The translations under genes were made by a program, and so were the position numbers. Of a stretch of 64,000 nucleotides of DNA, positions 53,881-62,222 are shown one piece after another; position 1 is the first letter of the stretch; each line of letters begins with the position of its first letter. The notes beneath the pieces are model-generated. The model saw only the letters and a program-made list of their open reading frames with translations. It did no database searches and was not told the DNA's origin. Source of the DNA: Bacillota bacterium (lineage in GTDB: Bacteria; Bacillota; Clostridia; DSM-8532); assembly GCA_023415825.1 (NCBI GenBank), contig JAEZJF010000022.1:1-64000 (forward strand), in the 5' to 3' direction.

Positions 53881-53920
53881 GAGGGTGTGGAGGTATCACT
53901 CCGGATACCTCCACATTCTC
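53881..53920 (+). repeat. First hairpin after the binding-protein gene
   Basis: TGTGGAGGTATC and GATACCTCCACA are perfect 12-base arms, extended by GAG/CTC, with a 6-base loop and no T run. As in the first sugar operon (11311), it separates binding protein and permease genes and probably stabilises the former message. Confidence 0.75.
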
Positions 53921-53930
53921 GTACAGTGTT

Positions 53931-53989
53931 CGGTATATTGGGTGCGTAATCCAGAAAAAGACATCCGGATTATGTGCCTGAATATGCCG
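53931..53989 (+). repeat. Second hairpin before the permease gene
   Basis: CGGTATATT..GTAATCC and GGATTAT..AATATGCCG pair with interruptions, making a second stem just upstream of the permease start region. Confidence 0.5.
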
Positions 53990-54021
53990 AATGATGTACT
54001 ATATAAGGGGAGACAACTGAT

Positions 54022-54921
54022 ATGAAAACAAACAAAGGTATGCTCGTAACCTTCCTTGCGCCAGCGCTGATTATCTTTGCAGCCGTTTTTGTTTATCCTA
54101 TCCTCCGAACCGTGGTCATGAGTTTTTTTTATGTGGATAATGTCACCGCTGCGGCGGGCAATTGGAAATTTGTTGGTATTGACAATTTTATTAAGCTGGT
54201 TAATACTTCGCTCTTTAAGACCTCGCTCACTAATCTGTTTAAAATATGGTTTTTTGGCGGACTGCTGGTAATGACTCTGGGCCTGTTATTTGCAGTAATC
54301 CTCAATAGCGGTATCAAGTTTAAACGGACATTCCGGGCTATAATTTATATGCCGAACGTTATCAGTGCCGTAGCTTTAGCAACGATGTGGCTTCAGTATG
54401 TATTCAATAACCGGTTCGGCCTTATGCATAAATTGTCCCAAGCCCTCGGCCAGACGACTGCCATTGAGTGGACGGGGCCGGAATTCAAGTTTACTGCTAT
54501 GCTCATAGCCTATTGCTTTGGCATGGTGGGATACCATATGTTAATCTTCTCCAGCGGCATCGAAAAGATTCCAGCTGATTTCTTTGAAGCTTCTCATATT
54601 GACGGCGCAGGACGGGTCAGACAGTTTTTTGCGATTACTCTGCCGCTTCTCAAGGGCGTGACCAGAACCAATATCACCATGTGGAGCGTCACATCTGTAG
54701 GGTTCTTTGTTTGGTCTCAGCTTTTCTCCACTGTAACAGCGGATACGACGACTATCACACCCTATGTCTATATGTATCTTCAGACGTTTGGCTCGGGCAA
54801 CACCGTAACGGAGCGGAATGCTGGTCTTGGCGCCGCTGTAGGACTTGTTTTGAGCATTTTGGTGGTAATGGTGTTTGTGATTACCACCAAAATGCTTAAA
54901 GACGACAACTTAGAATTTTAG
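54022..54921 (+). CDS. Sugar ABC transporter permease (MalF/UgpA type)
   Basis: A 299-residue permease with six TM helices. The EAA loop reads DFFEASHIDGAGRVRQFFAITLPLL (about residues 190-214). Start ATG 54022 follows AGGGGAG. It pairs with the next gene, 13 bases downstream, to form the channel for the binding protein at 52545. No ATPase gene is nearby, so a shared MsmX-like ATPase is expected. Confidence 0.9.
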   Translation: MKTNKGMLVTFLAPALIIFAAVFVYPILRTVVMSFFYVDNVTAAAGNWKFVGIDNFIKLVNTSLFKTSLTNLFKIWFFGGLLVMTLGLLFAVILNSGIKFKRTFRAIIYMPNVISAVALATMWLQYVFNNRFGLMHKLSQALGQTTAIEWTGPEFKFTAMLIAYCFGMVGYHMLIFSSGIEKIPADFFEASHIDGAGRVRQFFAITLPLLKGVTRTNITMWSVTSVGFFVWSQLFSTVTADTTTITPYVYMYLQTFGSGNTVTERNAGLGAAVGLVLSILVVMVFVITTKMLKDDNLEF

Positions 54922-54934
54922 TGAGGTGGAAATA

Positions 54935-55822
54935 ATGGCTAGAAATAAAATAAATCATACTCAATCTGTAAAAGGGTGGAGAAATCAAATCCACCTATTA
55001 CCCGGATACATAATACTGGGTATTTGGGTAATCTTCACCGCCGTCCTCGTTGGCTGGGTATTCTCGGCAAGCTTTTCCACCACCAAGGAGATATATCAGG
55101 GTACGAACCTGCGGTTTCCCAGCGGGCTGCATTTTGAAAACTATGTGAAGGCTTGGAAATCTCAGAATGTATCTGTATTCTTCGCTAACTCCCTTGGCTA
55201 CGCCAGCGTTTCTACGGTCCTGCTCGTAATCGTCTGCGCGCCAGCCGCGTATGCGCTCTCCCGGTTCAAGTTTTTTGCCGGCCGAGCTATTCAAAGCGGT
55301 TTTGTAGCGGCTATGGGCGTACCTGCCGCTATGATTATCCTGCCGTTATTCGGCGTGGTTTCATTCATGAATCTTTTAAAAGCTGAATTTTCTGTGCGGC
55401 TTTTGATGGTATTCCTGTACGTGGGTATCAACATTCCCTACACGGTGATTTTTCTGCTCAGCTTCTTCGCAAATCTGTCCCGTTCTTTCGAAGAATCGGC
55501 GGCTATTGATGGCTGTACTCCCCAAAAAACATTCTGGAAGATCATGCTTCCTCTCGTGCAGCCGGGCATCATTACGGTGAGTATATTCAATTTCATCAAT
55601 ATATGGAACGAGTATTTTGTGTCCCTGATATTCGCTTCGGGTCAGAATGTCAGGCCTGTGGCGGTGGGGCTATATTCTATGATCAGCTCCATGAGATATA
55701 CGGGGGACTGGGCGGGGATGTTTGCAGCGGTTATTATCGTATTTATGCCTACGTTTTTCCTCTATATATTCCTGTCTGAGCGGATTATAGCAGGTGTAAC
55801 AGGCGGAGCTATTAAGGAGTAG
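54935..55822 (+). CDS. Sugar ABC transporter permease (MalG/UgpE type)
   Basis: A 295-residue permease with six TM helices and the EAA loop FEESAAIDGCTPQKTFWKIMLPLV (about residues 187-210). ATG 54935 is chosen because GAGGTGG lies just upstream; a GTG at 54926 overlaps that site. The C-terminus (FLSERIIAGVTGGAIKE) is typical of the subfamily. Partner of the preceding permease. Confidence 0.9.
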   Translation: MARNKINHTQSVKGWRNQIHLLPGYIILGIWVIFTAVLVGWVFSASFSTTKEIYQGTNLRFPSGLHFENYVKAWKSQNVSVFFANSLGYASVSTVLLVIVCAPAAYALSRFKFFAGRAIQSGFVAAMGVPAAMIILPLFGVVSFMNLLKAEFSVRLLMVFLYVGINIPYTVIFLLSFFANLSRSFEESAAIDGCTPQKTFWKIMLPLVQPGIITVSIFNFINIWNEYFVSLIFASGQNVRPVAVGLYSMISSMRYTGDWAGMFAAVIIVFMPTFFLYIFLSERIIAGVTGGAIKE

Positions 55823-55932
55823 GTGCGACACGCATGGTAAAAATTTGAGATTTTATTAAATAAAAAATGGTAATATACAATATAGCGGAATCCTTTATAA
55901 TCAATAAAACCTGTCGGAGTTGATAAACCTTG

Positions 55933-57231
55933 ATGAGTAAGCTGTGTTTATTAAGGAGAATACTGGTACTTGTGTTTGTTCTGACTTGTCTTATTTCATT
56001 ATATGGCTGTAAGGACAGGGAAGATGCGGCTGGAGGCAGGGGGGATGTTGAATATCTTACCATGTGGAATTCAAAGGAGCCTCAGGCTGAATTTTTAAAA
56101 CAGATGGCTTCAAGCTTCGAGGATGAAACAGGTATACATATACAGATAGACTATGTTGGGCGGAATGTTCTCACTAAAGTAAAAAGCCGATTTATGATGG
56201 GAGATCCGCCTGATTTAGTTGATCAGGATTTTAATGAAATCGGGGCTGCGATTTCATCAGGAAATTTGGAAGCAGTTGATTTAAATAAAGTGATGGAGGG
56301 CGTGGCGGACATCTTTGATAAGGAATTGCCGGAGCTCTATGCGGACGGAGAGAGGATGTACTTTTTTCCTTACGAGTCCATTACCTCAGGCTTTTTTTAT
56401 GATAAGAATTTGTATAAGCGATATGGTTTGTCCGTCCCTGAAACCTGGGATCAATTTATAAGAAATAATGAGATGCTGCGTAGTGACAACATTAATCCTC
56501 TGGCGGCTGATGGAAGCATTAATTTTTATAATGCATATTACTATTGCTGGGCAGTGCAGAGGGTATTGGGCACGGGTGCGTTGAAGCTTGCTGCCGAGGA
56601 CAGGGACGGAAGCGCATGGGAAGCTCCGGGATACCTTGAAGCGGCTGAAATGATATACGATATGAGCGGTGCGGGAAAGCATTATTTTCAAGAGGGGTAC
56701 AAGAGCAGCGAGTGGCCGAATGCTCAAATTGAATGGGCTAAAGGGAATTCAGGGAGCTTGCTTTGCTCAACCTGGATTCCGTCTGAAACGAAGCTTCATA
56801 CAAAACAGGATTTTTCATATGGCTTTTTTTCCTTTCCGGAGGTCAAAGGGGGAATAGGGAAAAATACTGAAGTCGAGGTTGCCTATATCGGTTGTGCTAT
56901 TCCCGGCGGAGCAAAAAATATCAGCGGAGCAGTTTCTTTTTTGAAATATATATCTAAAAGGGAGAACGCACAGAAATTCAGCGAAATGACCGGTACCATT
57001 TCAGCGAGGAAGGATGTAAATTATCCAGAAGAGCTTGAAGATGTAAAAATATACAGAGAAAAGATATCCCGGCCTTACAAATCCTATGACGGAGTTTGGA
57101 TGGATATGCCGGAGTGGTGGACCAATGTATTTCTTCCCCTTAATGATAAGCTTTTTTTTGGTGAGCTTGCTCCAAAGGACTTTATAGAAAAAATAAAAAA
57201 GGAATCGGCGGCTTTCTGGTCAGCCCGGTAA
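55933..57231 (+). CDS. Binding-protein-like lipoprotein, probable sensor partner of the kinase
   Basis: A 432-residue solute-binding lipoprotein with lipobox SLYGC (C26). Its start YLTMWNSKEPQAEFLKQMASSFEDETGI resembles the binding protein at 52545, so both may bind related sugars. It has no permease of its own and is followed after 26 bases by a histidine kinase and a response regulator. I infer that it presents the sugar to the kinase, as in three-component sugar-sensing systems of Firmicutes. TTG 55930 and ATG 55933 are both possible starts; the ribosome site (GGAG) is weak. Confidence 0.85.
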   Translation: MSKLCLLRRILVLVFVLTCLISLYGCKDREDAAGGRGDVEYLTMWNSKEPQAEFLKQMASSFEDETGIHIQIDYVGRNVLTKVKSRFMMGDPPDLVDQDFNEIGAAISSGNLEAVDLNKVMEGVADIFDKELPELYADGERMYFFPYESITSGFFYDKNLYKRYGLSVPETWDQFIRNNEMLRSDNINPLAADGSINFYNAYYYCWAVQRVLGTGALKLAAEDRDGSAWEAPGYLEAAEMIYDMSGAGKHYFQEGYKSSEWPNAQIEWAKGNSGSLLCSTWIPSETKLHTKQDFSYGFFSFPEVKGGIGKNTEVEVAYIGCAIPGGAKNISGAVSFLKYISKRENAQKFSEMTGTISARKDVNYPEELEDVKIYREKISRPYKSYDGVWMDMPEWWTNVFLPLNDKLFFGELAPKDFIEKIKKESAAFWSAR

Positions 57232-57257
57232 AAGCACAATAATCCGGAAGGGTAGCT

Positions 57258-58757
57258 ATGATATACTTATTTTTAACATTTATTACCTTAAGCGTGTTTT
57301 TAGTTGTGAGAAACTTCAAGAGTAAAAATAATGTATGGTTTTATTTTCTGGTAGCCGGATTTTTTCTGGCCGGAATAGGGCTTGCTTTATATAACGAATA
57401 TATAAGCAGCTATACGCAAAGCAACTTTTTTGAGAGTATATCGCCGTTTGTCTGGAAGCTTAATTATTACCTTAATCTGGATATATCAAAGACATACAGA
57501 ATAATGAACATAGGAACCGCATTATATATGTACAGCGCGGTATGCTTTCCGCTGCCGTATATTATAAATAAAAAGATACGGCGCATAATGACGATTTCTA
57601 TGGTATTTATCCCCGTCCTTATGGTGGTATTTTATGAACCGGGAATAATACGCTTGTTTTATGGGATCACTCGCCCAATGCTATTTTCTGAAATAAATCA
57701 GAACATTGTCAGGCTCTACAAGGTTTTGAATCTGGCGTTCAACTTAGCAATCAAGGCGTATCTGATAATTTCGGTGGCTCTTTTGATCCATTCCTATAAA
57801 GGTATGATACCCATATTGAGACGAAAATTTTTATACATGATTATAGGGATTGTGCCCATACATATTTTGTTTTTTATACTGTTCTACTGGTTTCCAAATC
57901 ACAATGTGCTGTCGACGCGCTATTTTATGTTTCCAAGAATAAGTGCGCCCTATAATAGGTTTTTGTTTTCATTTATAACCTATTTTGTTATATTTGCAAT
58001 AGGAATCCTGATATATGCAATGATGAGATACAATATTTTCGAAATCAATGTAAGAAAAAGTAAGGTTAATTTTCAAAGGCAGATGGACACGGCACATGAG
58101 GGGATACAAGTGTTCTCCCATTCGATAAAAAATCAGTTTATTGCGGTAAAGCTGCTTGCGGAGCAGCTGGATAGCTTTAAACAGGGAGAGGACTTCGATA
58201 AACGAAAAGGGGATATTCTTACGGAGATTGATAATATATGTACAGGGGCGGTGGAGCGGCTTGGTTCACTCTCCCACAGGATGGGAACGCTAAAGCTCCG
58301 GTATGATTATGTGCCTTTAAGTACCGTGATTTGTAATGTCATAAGAAAGATGGAAAAAACAAATCCGAAAATAGATTTCACATTTGAATCCAATAACGAC
58401 ATGATACTGTATATAGATAAAAAGCAGTTTGAAAGGGTTATTGAGAATATTCTCATTAACTCAATTGAAGCGTGTTCAAAATGTGAAAATCCGGGCATCA
58501 GGCTGCTGGCAAAGGAACAGAACAGCTATACGGTTATCGCCGTGACTGACAATGGCGTCGGCATAAAACGAGAGGACTTAGACAAGGTGTTTGAGCCGTT
58601 TTATTCTACAAAGCCGACGGTATCCAACTGGGGAGTGGGGTTGTCCTACTGCCAGAAAATCATAAAGGCCTTTGGTGGGATTATTGAGGCTGACAGCAAA
58701 TTAGGCGAGGGGACGACAATCAATATTTATATTCCCAAAGCCGGAGGGAGAGGCTGA
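57258..58757 (+). CDS. Sensor histidine kinase with multi-pass membrane domain
   Basis: A 499-residue kinase. The first ~265 residues hold about seven or eight TM helices. The phospho-acceptor is H288 in FSHSIKNQFIAVK, followed by the ATPase domain with ENILINSIEAC (N box), VTDNGVGIKREDLDKVFEPFYSTK (G1/F box) and NWGVGLSYCQKII (G2). The H box is of the LytS/YesM-like or HPK-variant kind with N after K. Its stop overlaps the response regulator ATG. Signal input is probably the lipoprotein encoded just upstream and, through it, a glucan-derived sugar. Confidence 0.88.
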   Translation: MIYLFLTFITLSVFLVVRNFKSKNNVWFYFLVAGFFLAGIGLALYNEYISSYTQSNFFESISPFVWKLNYYLNLDISKTYRIMNIGTALYMYSAVCFPLPYIINKKIRRIMTISMVFIPVLMVVFYEPGIIRLFYGITRPMLFSEINQNIVRLYKVLNLAFNLAIKAYLIISVALLIHSYKGMIPILRRKFLYMIIGIVPIHILFFILFYWFPNHNVLSTRYFMFPRISAPYNRFLFSFITYFVIFAIGILIYAMMRYNIFEINVRKSKVNFQRQMDTAHEGIQVFSHSIKNQFIAVKLLAEQLDSFKQGEDFDKRKGDILTEIDNICTGAVERLGSLSHRMGTLKLRYDYVPLSTVICNVIRKMEKTNPKIDFTFESNNDMILYIDKKQFERVIENILINSIEACSKCENPGIRLLAKEQNSYTVIAVTDNGVGIKREDLDKVFEPFYSTKPTVSNWGVGLSYCQKIIKAFGGIIEADSKLGEGTTINIYIPKAGGRG

Positions 58758-59455
58758 TGGATATTATCAGATGTATCATCGTAGAGGATTTTCAGCCATT
58801 GAATGACATATACTACAATCTTCTTTCCTATGAAAGGGATATAGAGGTGATCGGAAGGGCATACGACGGCGAACAGCTGGAAGAGATATTGCATACCAAA
58901 AAGGCGGACGTTATTCTTCTGGATATTGAGATGACATATAAGACGGAAGGAATCTGTACCTGCAAAAAAATACTGAATGAGTATCCGAATTTGAAGATTA
59001 TTATGCTTTCATGTCATGAGGAAGAGGATATTATACTGGAGGCCATAGAGGCTGGCGCAGTGGATTATGTGCTTAAAACCGCTTCATCATCAAAGATACT
59101 GGAGGCTGTAAGAGCTGCATATAAGGATGAATCCTGTATAAACTCATATGTCGGGAATATCATCAGAAAGAGAATGAAGGAGATAGCCGCATACAAAGGC
59201 AGCGTGCTGTATATGGCAAACATTATCTCCACGCTGACAGCATCTGAGCTGGATGTTCTTAGACTGCTGGTGGGGGGCAAGAAGCAAAAGGAGATATCAG
59301 AGGCCAGAATGGTTGAGCTGGTGACGGTAAAAGCTCATACCGGCAGTATTTTAAGAAAGTTCAATATGGAGAGGACTGCGGATATGGTCAATATGATAAA
59401 GGAAACAGGCCTTCAAAGTATGATAGAAAACGTGTGGCGCAGGTCGAAGAAGTAG
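58757..59455 (+). CDS. LuxR-type response regulator
   Basis: A 232-residue regulator with a receiver domain (ED near 9-10, phospho-Asp in VILLDIEM ~54, Ser in LSCH, Lys in VLKT) and a LuxR helix-turn-helix at ~165-215 (LTASELDVLRLLVGGKKQKEIS, VTVKAHTGSILRKF). The HTH is more diverged than in the regulator at 37063. It is coupled to the kinase by overlapping codons. Likely targets are the importer and the GH16 glucanase upstream. Confidence 0.88.
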   Translation: MDIIRCIIVEDFQPLNDIYYNLLSYERDIEVIGRAYDGEQLEEILHTKKADVILLDIEMTYKTEGICTCKKILNEYPNLKIIMLSCHEEEDIILEAIEAGAVDYVLKTASSSKILEAVRAAYKDESCINSYVGNIIRKRMKEIAAYKGSVLYMANIISTLTASELDVLRLLVGGKKQKEISEARMVELVTVKAHTGSILRKFNMERTADMVNMIKETGLQSMIENVWRRSKK

Positions 59456-59483
59456 GATCGTAAAATTAAACACCTGTTTGCTA

Positions 59484-59512
59484 TTGACTGGAAATGTTTT
59501 ACTTGATATGAT
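59484..59512 (+). promoter_or_regulatory. Sigma-A promoter of the tetR-RND operon
   Basis: TTGACT (59484-59489) and TATGAT (59507-59512) with exact 17-base spacing. Inverted arms TAAACACC (59467-59474) and GGTGTTTA (59533-59540) flank it symmetrically and may be half-sites for the TetR protein. Confidence 0.75.
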
Positions 59513-59543
59513 AGAGAAAACAATAATGAATGGGTGTTTAGTA

Positions 59544-60122
59544 ATGCAAATACAGAAGGATGAAATACGTAATAGAATTAATGAAGCGGCTTTGGAGGAG
59601 TTTTTGGTGGCCGGCTACTCCCAGTCCTCCATGCGCAATATTGCGGCAGCAGCAGGGATTACAGTCGGAAATATTTACTCCTATTTCTCAAGTAAGGAGC
59701 ATTTGTTTGAAAGTCTGCTTTCAGATACACTAGAGAATCTGCGCAGTCTCGTGTCCATAGAGATTTCAGCCGATGACCCTGGCTCAACCATTAGTATTGC
59801 TCAGATAACCCGGGCCATTACGGATGTCTTTAAAGAAAATCGGATGGAATTTTTAATTCTAATGGATGGGAGCGCCGGATCCAAATATGAAAATATCAAA
59901 ACAACGCTTATTGATTTAGTCTGCCAGCGTATCCATATGGATCTTGTACCAAAACTGCATCTCAAGAAGGTTGACCCTCTTCTCTCGCGTTCTTTGGCAA
60001 TTGCCGTCATTGAGGGCGTTTTAACTATATTCAGAAAAAGTGAAAATGACAATGAAAGGCTTGAAGAATTACTATCAGAATTCTTAACCGTTATATTCGG
60101 CAACATTCATAAAAGGCTTTAG
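59544..60122 (+). CDS. TetR-family repressor of the RND exporter
   Basis: A 192-residue TetR regulator. The DNA-binding domain reads YSQSSMRNIAAAAGITVGNIYSYFSSKEHLF near residues 25-55. ATG 59544 behind GGGTG is preferred; a longer frame would begin inside the promoter. The RND exporter gene begins 11 bases after its stop, so the repressor heads the operon and probably controls it. Confidence 0.88.
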   Translation: MQIQKDEIRNRINEAALEEFLVAGYSQSSMRNIAAAAGITVGNIYSYFSSKEHLFESLLSDTLENLRSLVSIEISADDPGSTISIAQITRAITDVFKENRMEFLILMDGSAGSKYENIKTTLIDLVCQRIHMDLVPKLHLKKVDPLLSRSLAIAVIEGVLTIFRKSENDNERLEELLSEFLTVIFGNIHKRL

Positions 60123-60133
60123 GAGAGAAAGTT

Positions 60134-62218
60134 ATGGAACGCTTCACATCAAAAATTATAAAGTCCAGATATGCCATACTTGCTGTGTTTGGGGTATTGG
60201 TTGTATTTAGTCTTATTGCCATGCAGACAGTTTATGTAAATTATGACTTAGCCGAATATCTGCCGGAAGATTCAATGACCAAACGGGCCATAACACTTAT
60301 GACCCAGGAGTTTGGATATCCCGGCATGGTGGATGTCATGGTAGAGGATGTCTCTATAACAGAGGCCCTTGGGATTAAAGAAAAATTAATGGGTATCAGT
60401 GGAATAAAGTCTGTAACCTGGTTGGACGATGTTGCGGATGTTACGGTACCTGAGAACATGATAGGGGATTCTATACGTAATGGGTTTTACAAAGAGAGGT
60501 CGGCTCTCTTTAAGGTTCAGTTTTCAGAGAATGATTATAGCCTTAAAACGGGAACTGCGCTCACCGAAATCCGTAAGGTTGCAGGCGAAAAAGCGGTTAT
60601 TTCAGGATCTGCTGAGGAAACAAGGCACATGAGGGAGGTTTTGAGCGGCGAGATTTTTATGATTATCATTATTGTCTTTCCTTTATGCGTACTCATTTTA
60701 ATGCTCGCCTCCGCCTCATGGATAGAGCCCTTGATTTATTTAGCTGTTATTGGGATCTCTATCGCAATTAATATGGGCAGTAATATCATGTTTTCTCAGA
60801 TTTCTTTTCTTACTCAGGCCATAGCAGCCGTTTTACAGCTAGCTGTATCAATGGACTATTCCATCTTCCTCTTCCATCGTTATAATGAGGAAAGGGAAGC
60901 TGGTTCCGACGTTATGACTGCCTTAACTATAGCTGTTAAAAACTCCATATCCTCCATTTCTGCCAGCGCACTGACCACCATTGCGGGCTTTTTGGCACTT
61001 TTGTTTATGCAATATAGAATAGGGACGGACCTAGGTCTGGTGCTTGCCAAGGGAATTACCTTAAGCTTTATATGTGTGATTATTCTGATGCCAATTTTCA
61101 TCTACATACTTAACAAGCTTATCGACAAAACAAAGCATAGACCCCTCGTGCCTTCATTTGGCCGTTTCGGCAAGCTGGTCGTAAAGCTGAGAACTGTTAT
61201 TTTAATTGTTGCTGTCATCCTTGTAATACCTGCTTATTTGGCCCAGGGAAATAATGAATACCTCTATGGAGATACCTCTGGAAGCTCAGGACACGGTGTT
61301 AAAGACGAACAACGTCAAAAGATGCATGATAGATTTGGGATATACAACCCTGTCATGCTGCTCGTTCCAAATGATGATAGTCCCTCGGAAGTTGCCTTGG
61401 CCAATGAGCTGAAATCAAAGAAAACAATCAGGGATGTTCAGTCCTTGGTCACCCTGGTTGATCATCGGATTCCTCGAACATTACTGCCCCAATCGGTCAA
61501 GGATCAATTCCTATCAGAGCATTACAGCCGGATGATTGTGCTTATTAATAGTGATGGTGAAACGAAAGAAAGCTATGAAGCGGTGGAAGAAATACGTAAA
61601 GCCGCTCAGAAATACTATCCTGATAAATGGTTCGTAGCGGGTAAAGCCACAAGCATAATGGACATCAAGGAGAGTGTCGAAAAGGACAGCAGATTGGTCA
61701 TGTTTTTTTCAATACTGTCTGTAGGTCTCATTGTTCTTTTTACCTTTAAGTCCCTGTCCCTGCCTATCTTGCTTGTGTCGGTCATACAAGCGTCTATATG
61801 GATTAATATGAGCATTCCCTATTTTCAGGGTTCCAGCCTTATCTATATCGGATATCTCGTGGTAAGCTCCCTGCAGCTTGGTGCAACCATTGATTATGCC
61901 ATACTTTTGTCAAACCGTTATATGGAGTATAGGAGACTGGAGAGGCCCAAACAGGCGGCAGTATCGGCTATAAGAACCGCAGGAATTTCTGTGACGGTTT
62001 CCGCGCTTATACTAACTGTTGCCGGATTTACGTTGGGAATTATCTCCGAGATAAACGCTGTTAGTGAAATCGGCAATCTATTGGGGAGAGGAGCAGCACT
62101 GTCCGGTATCTTGGTGCTTGTCGTGCTGCCTGCACTCCTTGTTTTGTTTGATAAAGTCATTATGCGTACGACTCTTAATACAAAAAATATTATCGCTCAT
62201 GATAGGAAGGGAGTTTAA
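60134..62218 (+). CDS. RND/MMPL-family exporter
   Basis: A 694-residue transporter of the MMPL/RND superfamily with 12 predicted TM helices in two repeats of one plus five, each preceded by an extracytoplasmic loop. Typical marks are YLPEDSMTKRA after TM1, LQLAVSMDYSIFLFHRYNEERE (TM4 with the MDYSIFL Asp) and LQLGATIDYAILLSNRYMEYR in the second half, which carry the proton-relay acids. Such proteins export lipids or drugs. The downstream secreted LxxG protein is probably its extracellular partner. Confidence 0.9.
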   Translation: MERFTSKIIKSRYAILAVFGVLVVFSLIAMQTVYVNYDLAEYLPEDSMTKRAITLMTQEFGYPGMVDVMVEDVSITEALGIKEKLMGISGIKSVTWLDDVADVTVPENMIGDSIRNGFYKERSALFKVQFSENDYSLKTGTALTEIRKVAGEKAVISGSAEETRHMREVLSGEIFMIIIIVFPLCVLILMLASASWIEPLIYLAVIGISIAINMGSNIMFSQISFLTQAIAAVLQLAVSMDYSIFLFHRYNEEREAGSDVMTALTIAVKNSISSISASALTTIAGFLALLFMQYRIGTDLGLVLAKGITLSFICVIILMPIFIYILNKLIDKTKHRPLVPSFGRFGKLVVKLRTVILIVAVILVIPAYLAQGNNEYLYGDTSGSSGHGVKDEQRQKMHDRFGIYNPVMLLVPNDDSPSEVALANELKSKKTIRDVQSLVTLVDHRIPRTLLPQSVKDQFLSEHYSRMIVLINSDGETKESYEAVEEIRKAAQKYYPDKWFVAGKATSIMDIKESVEKDSRLVMFFSILSVGLIVLFTFKSLSLPILLVSVIQASIWINMSIPYFQGSSLIYIGYLVVSSLQLGATIDYAILLSNRYMEYRRLERPKQAAVSAIRTAGISVTVSALILTVAGFTLGIISEINAVSEIGNLLGRGAALSGILVLVVLPALLVLFDKVIMRTTLNTKNIIAHDRKGV

Positions 62219-62222
62219 TGTT

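Noticed and set aside
52298..59476. Exact 16-base repeat TAAAATTAAACACCTG at 52298 and 59461
   Set aside because: One AT-rich 16-mer pair is about what chance gives in 64 kb, and the flanks do not match; one copy lies by a terminator, the other by a TetR promoter.
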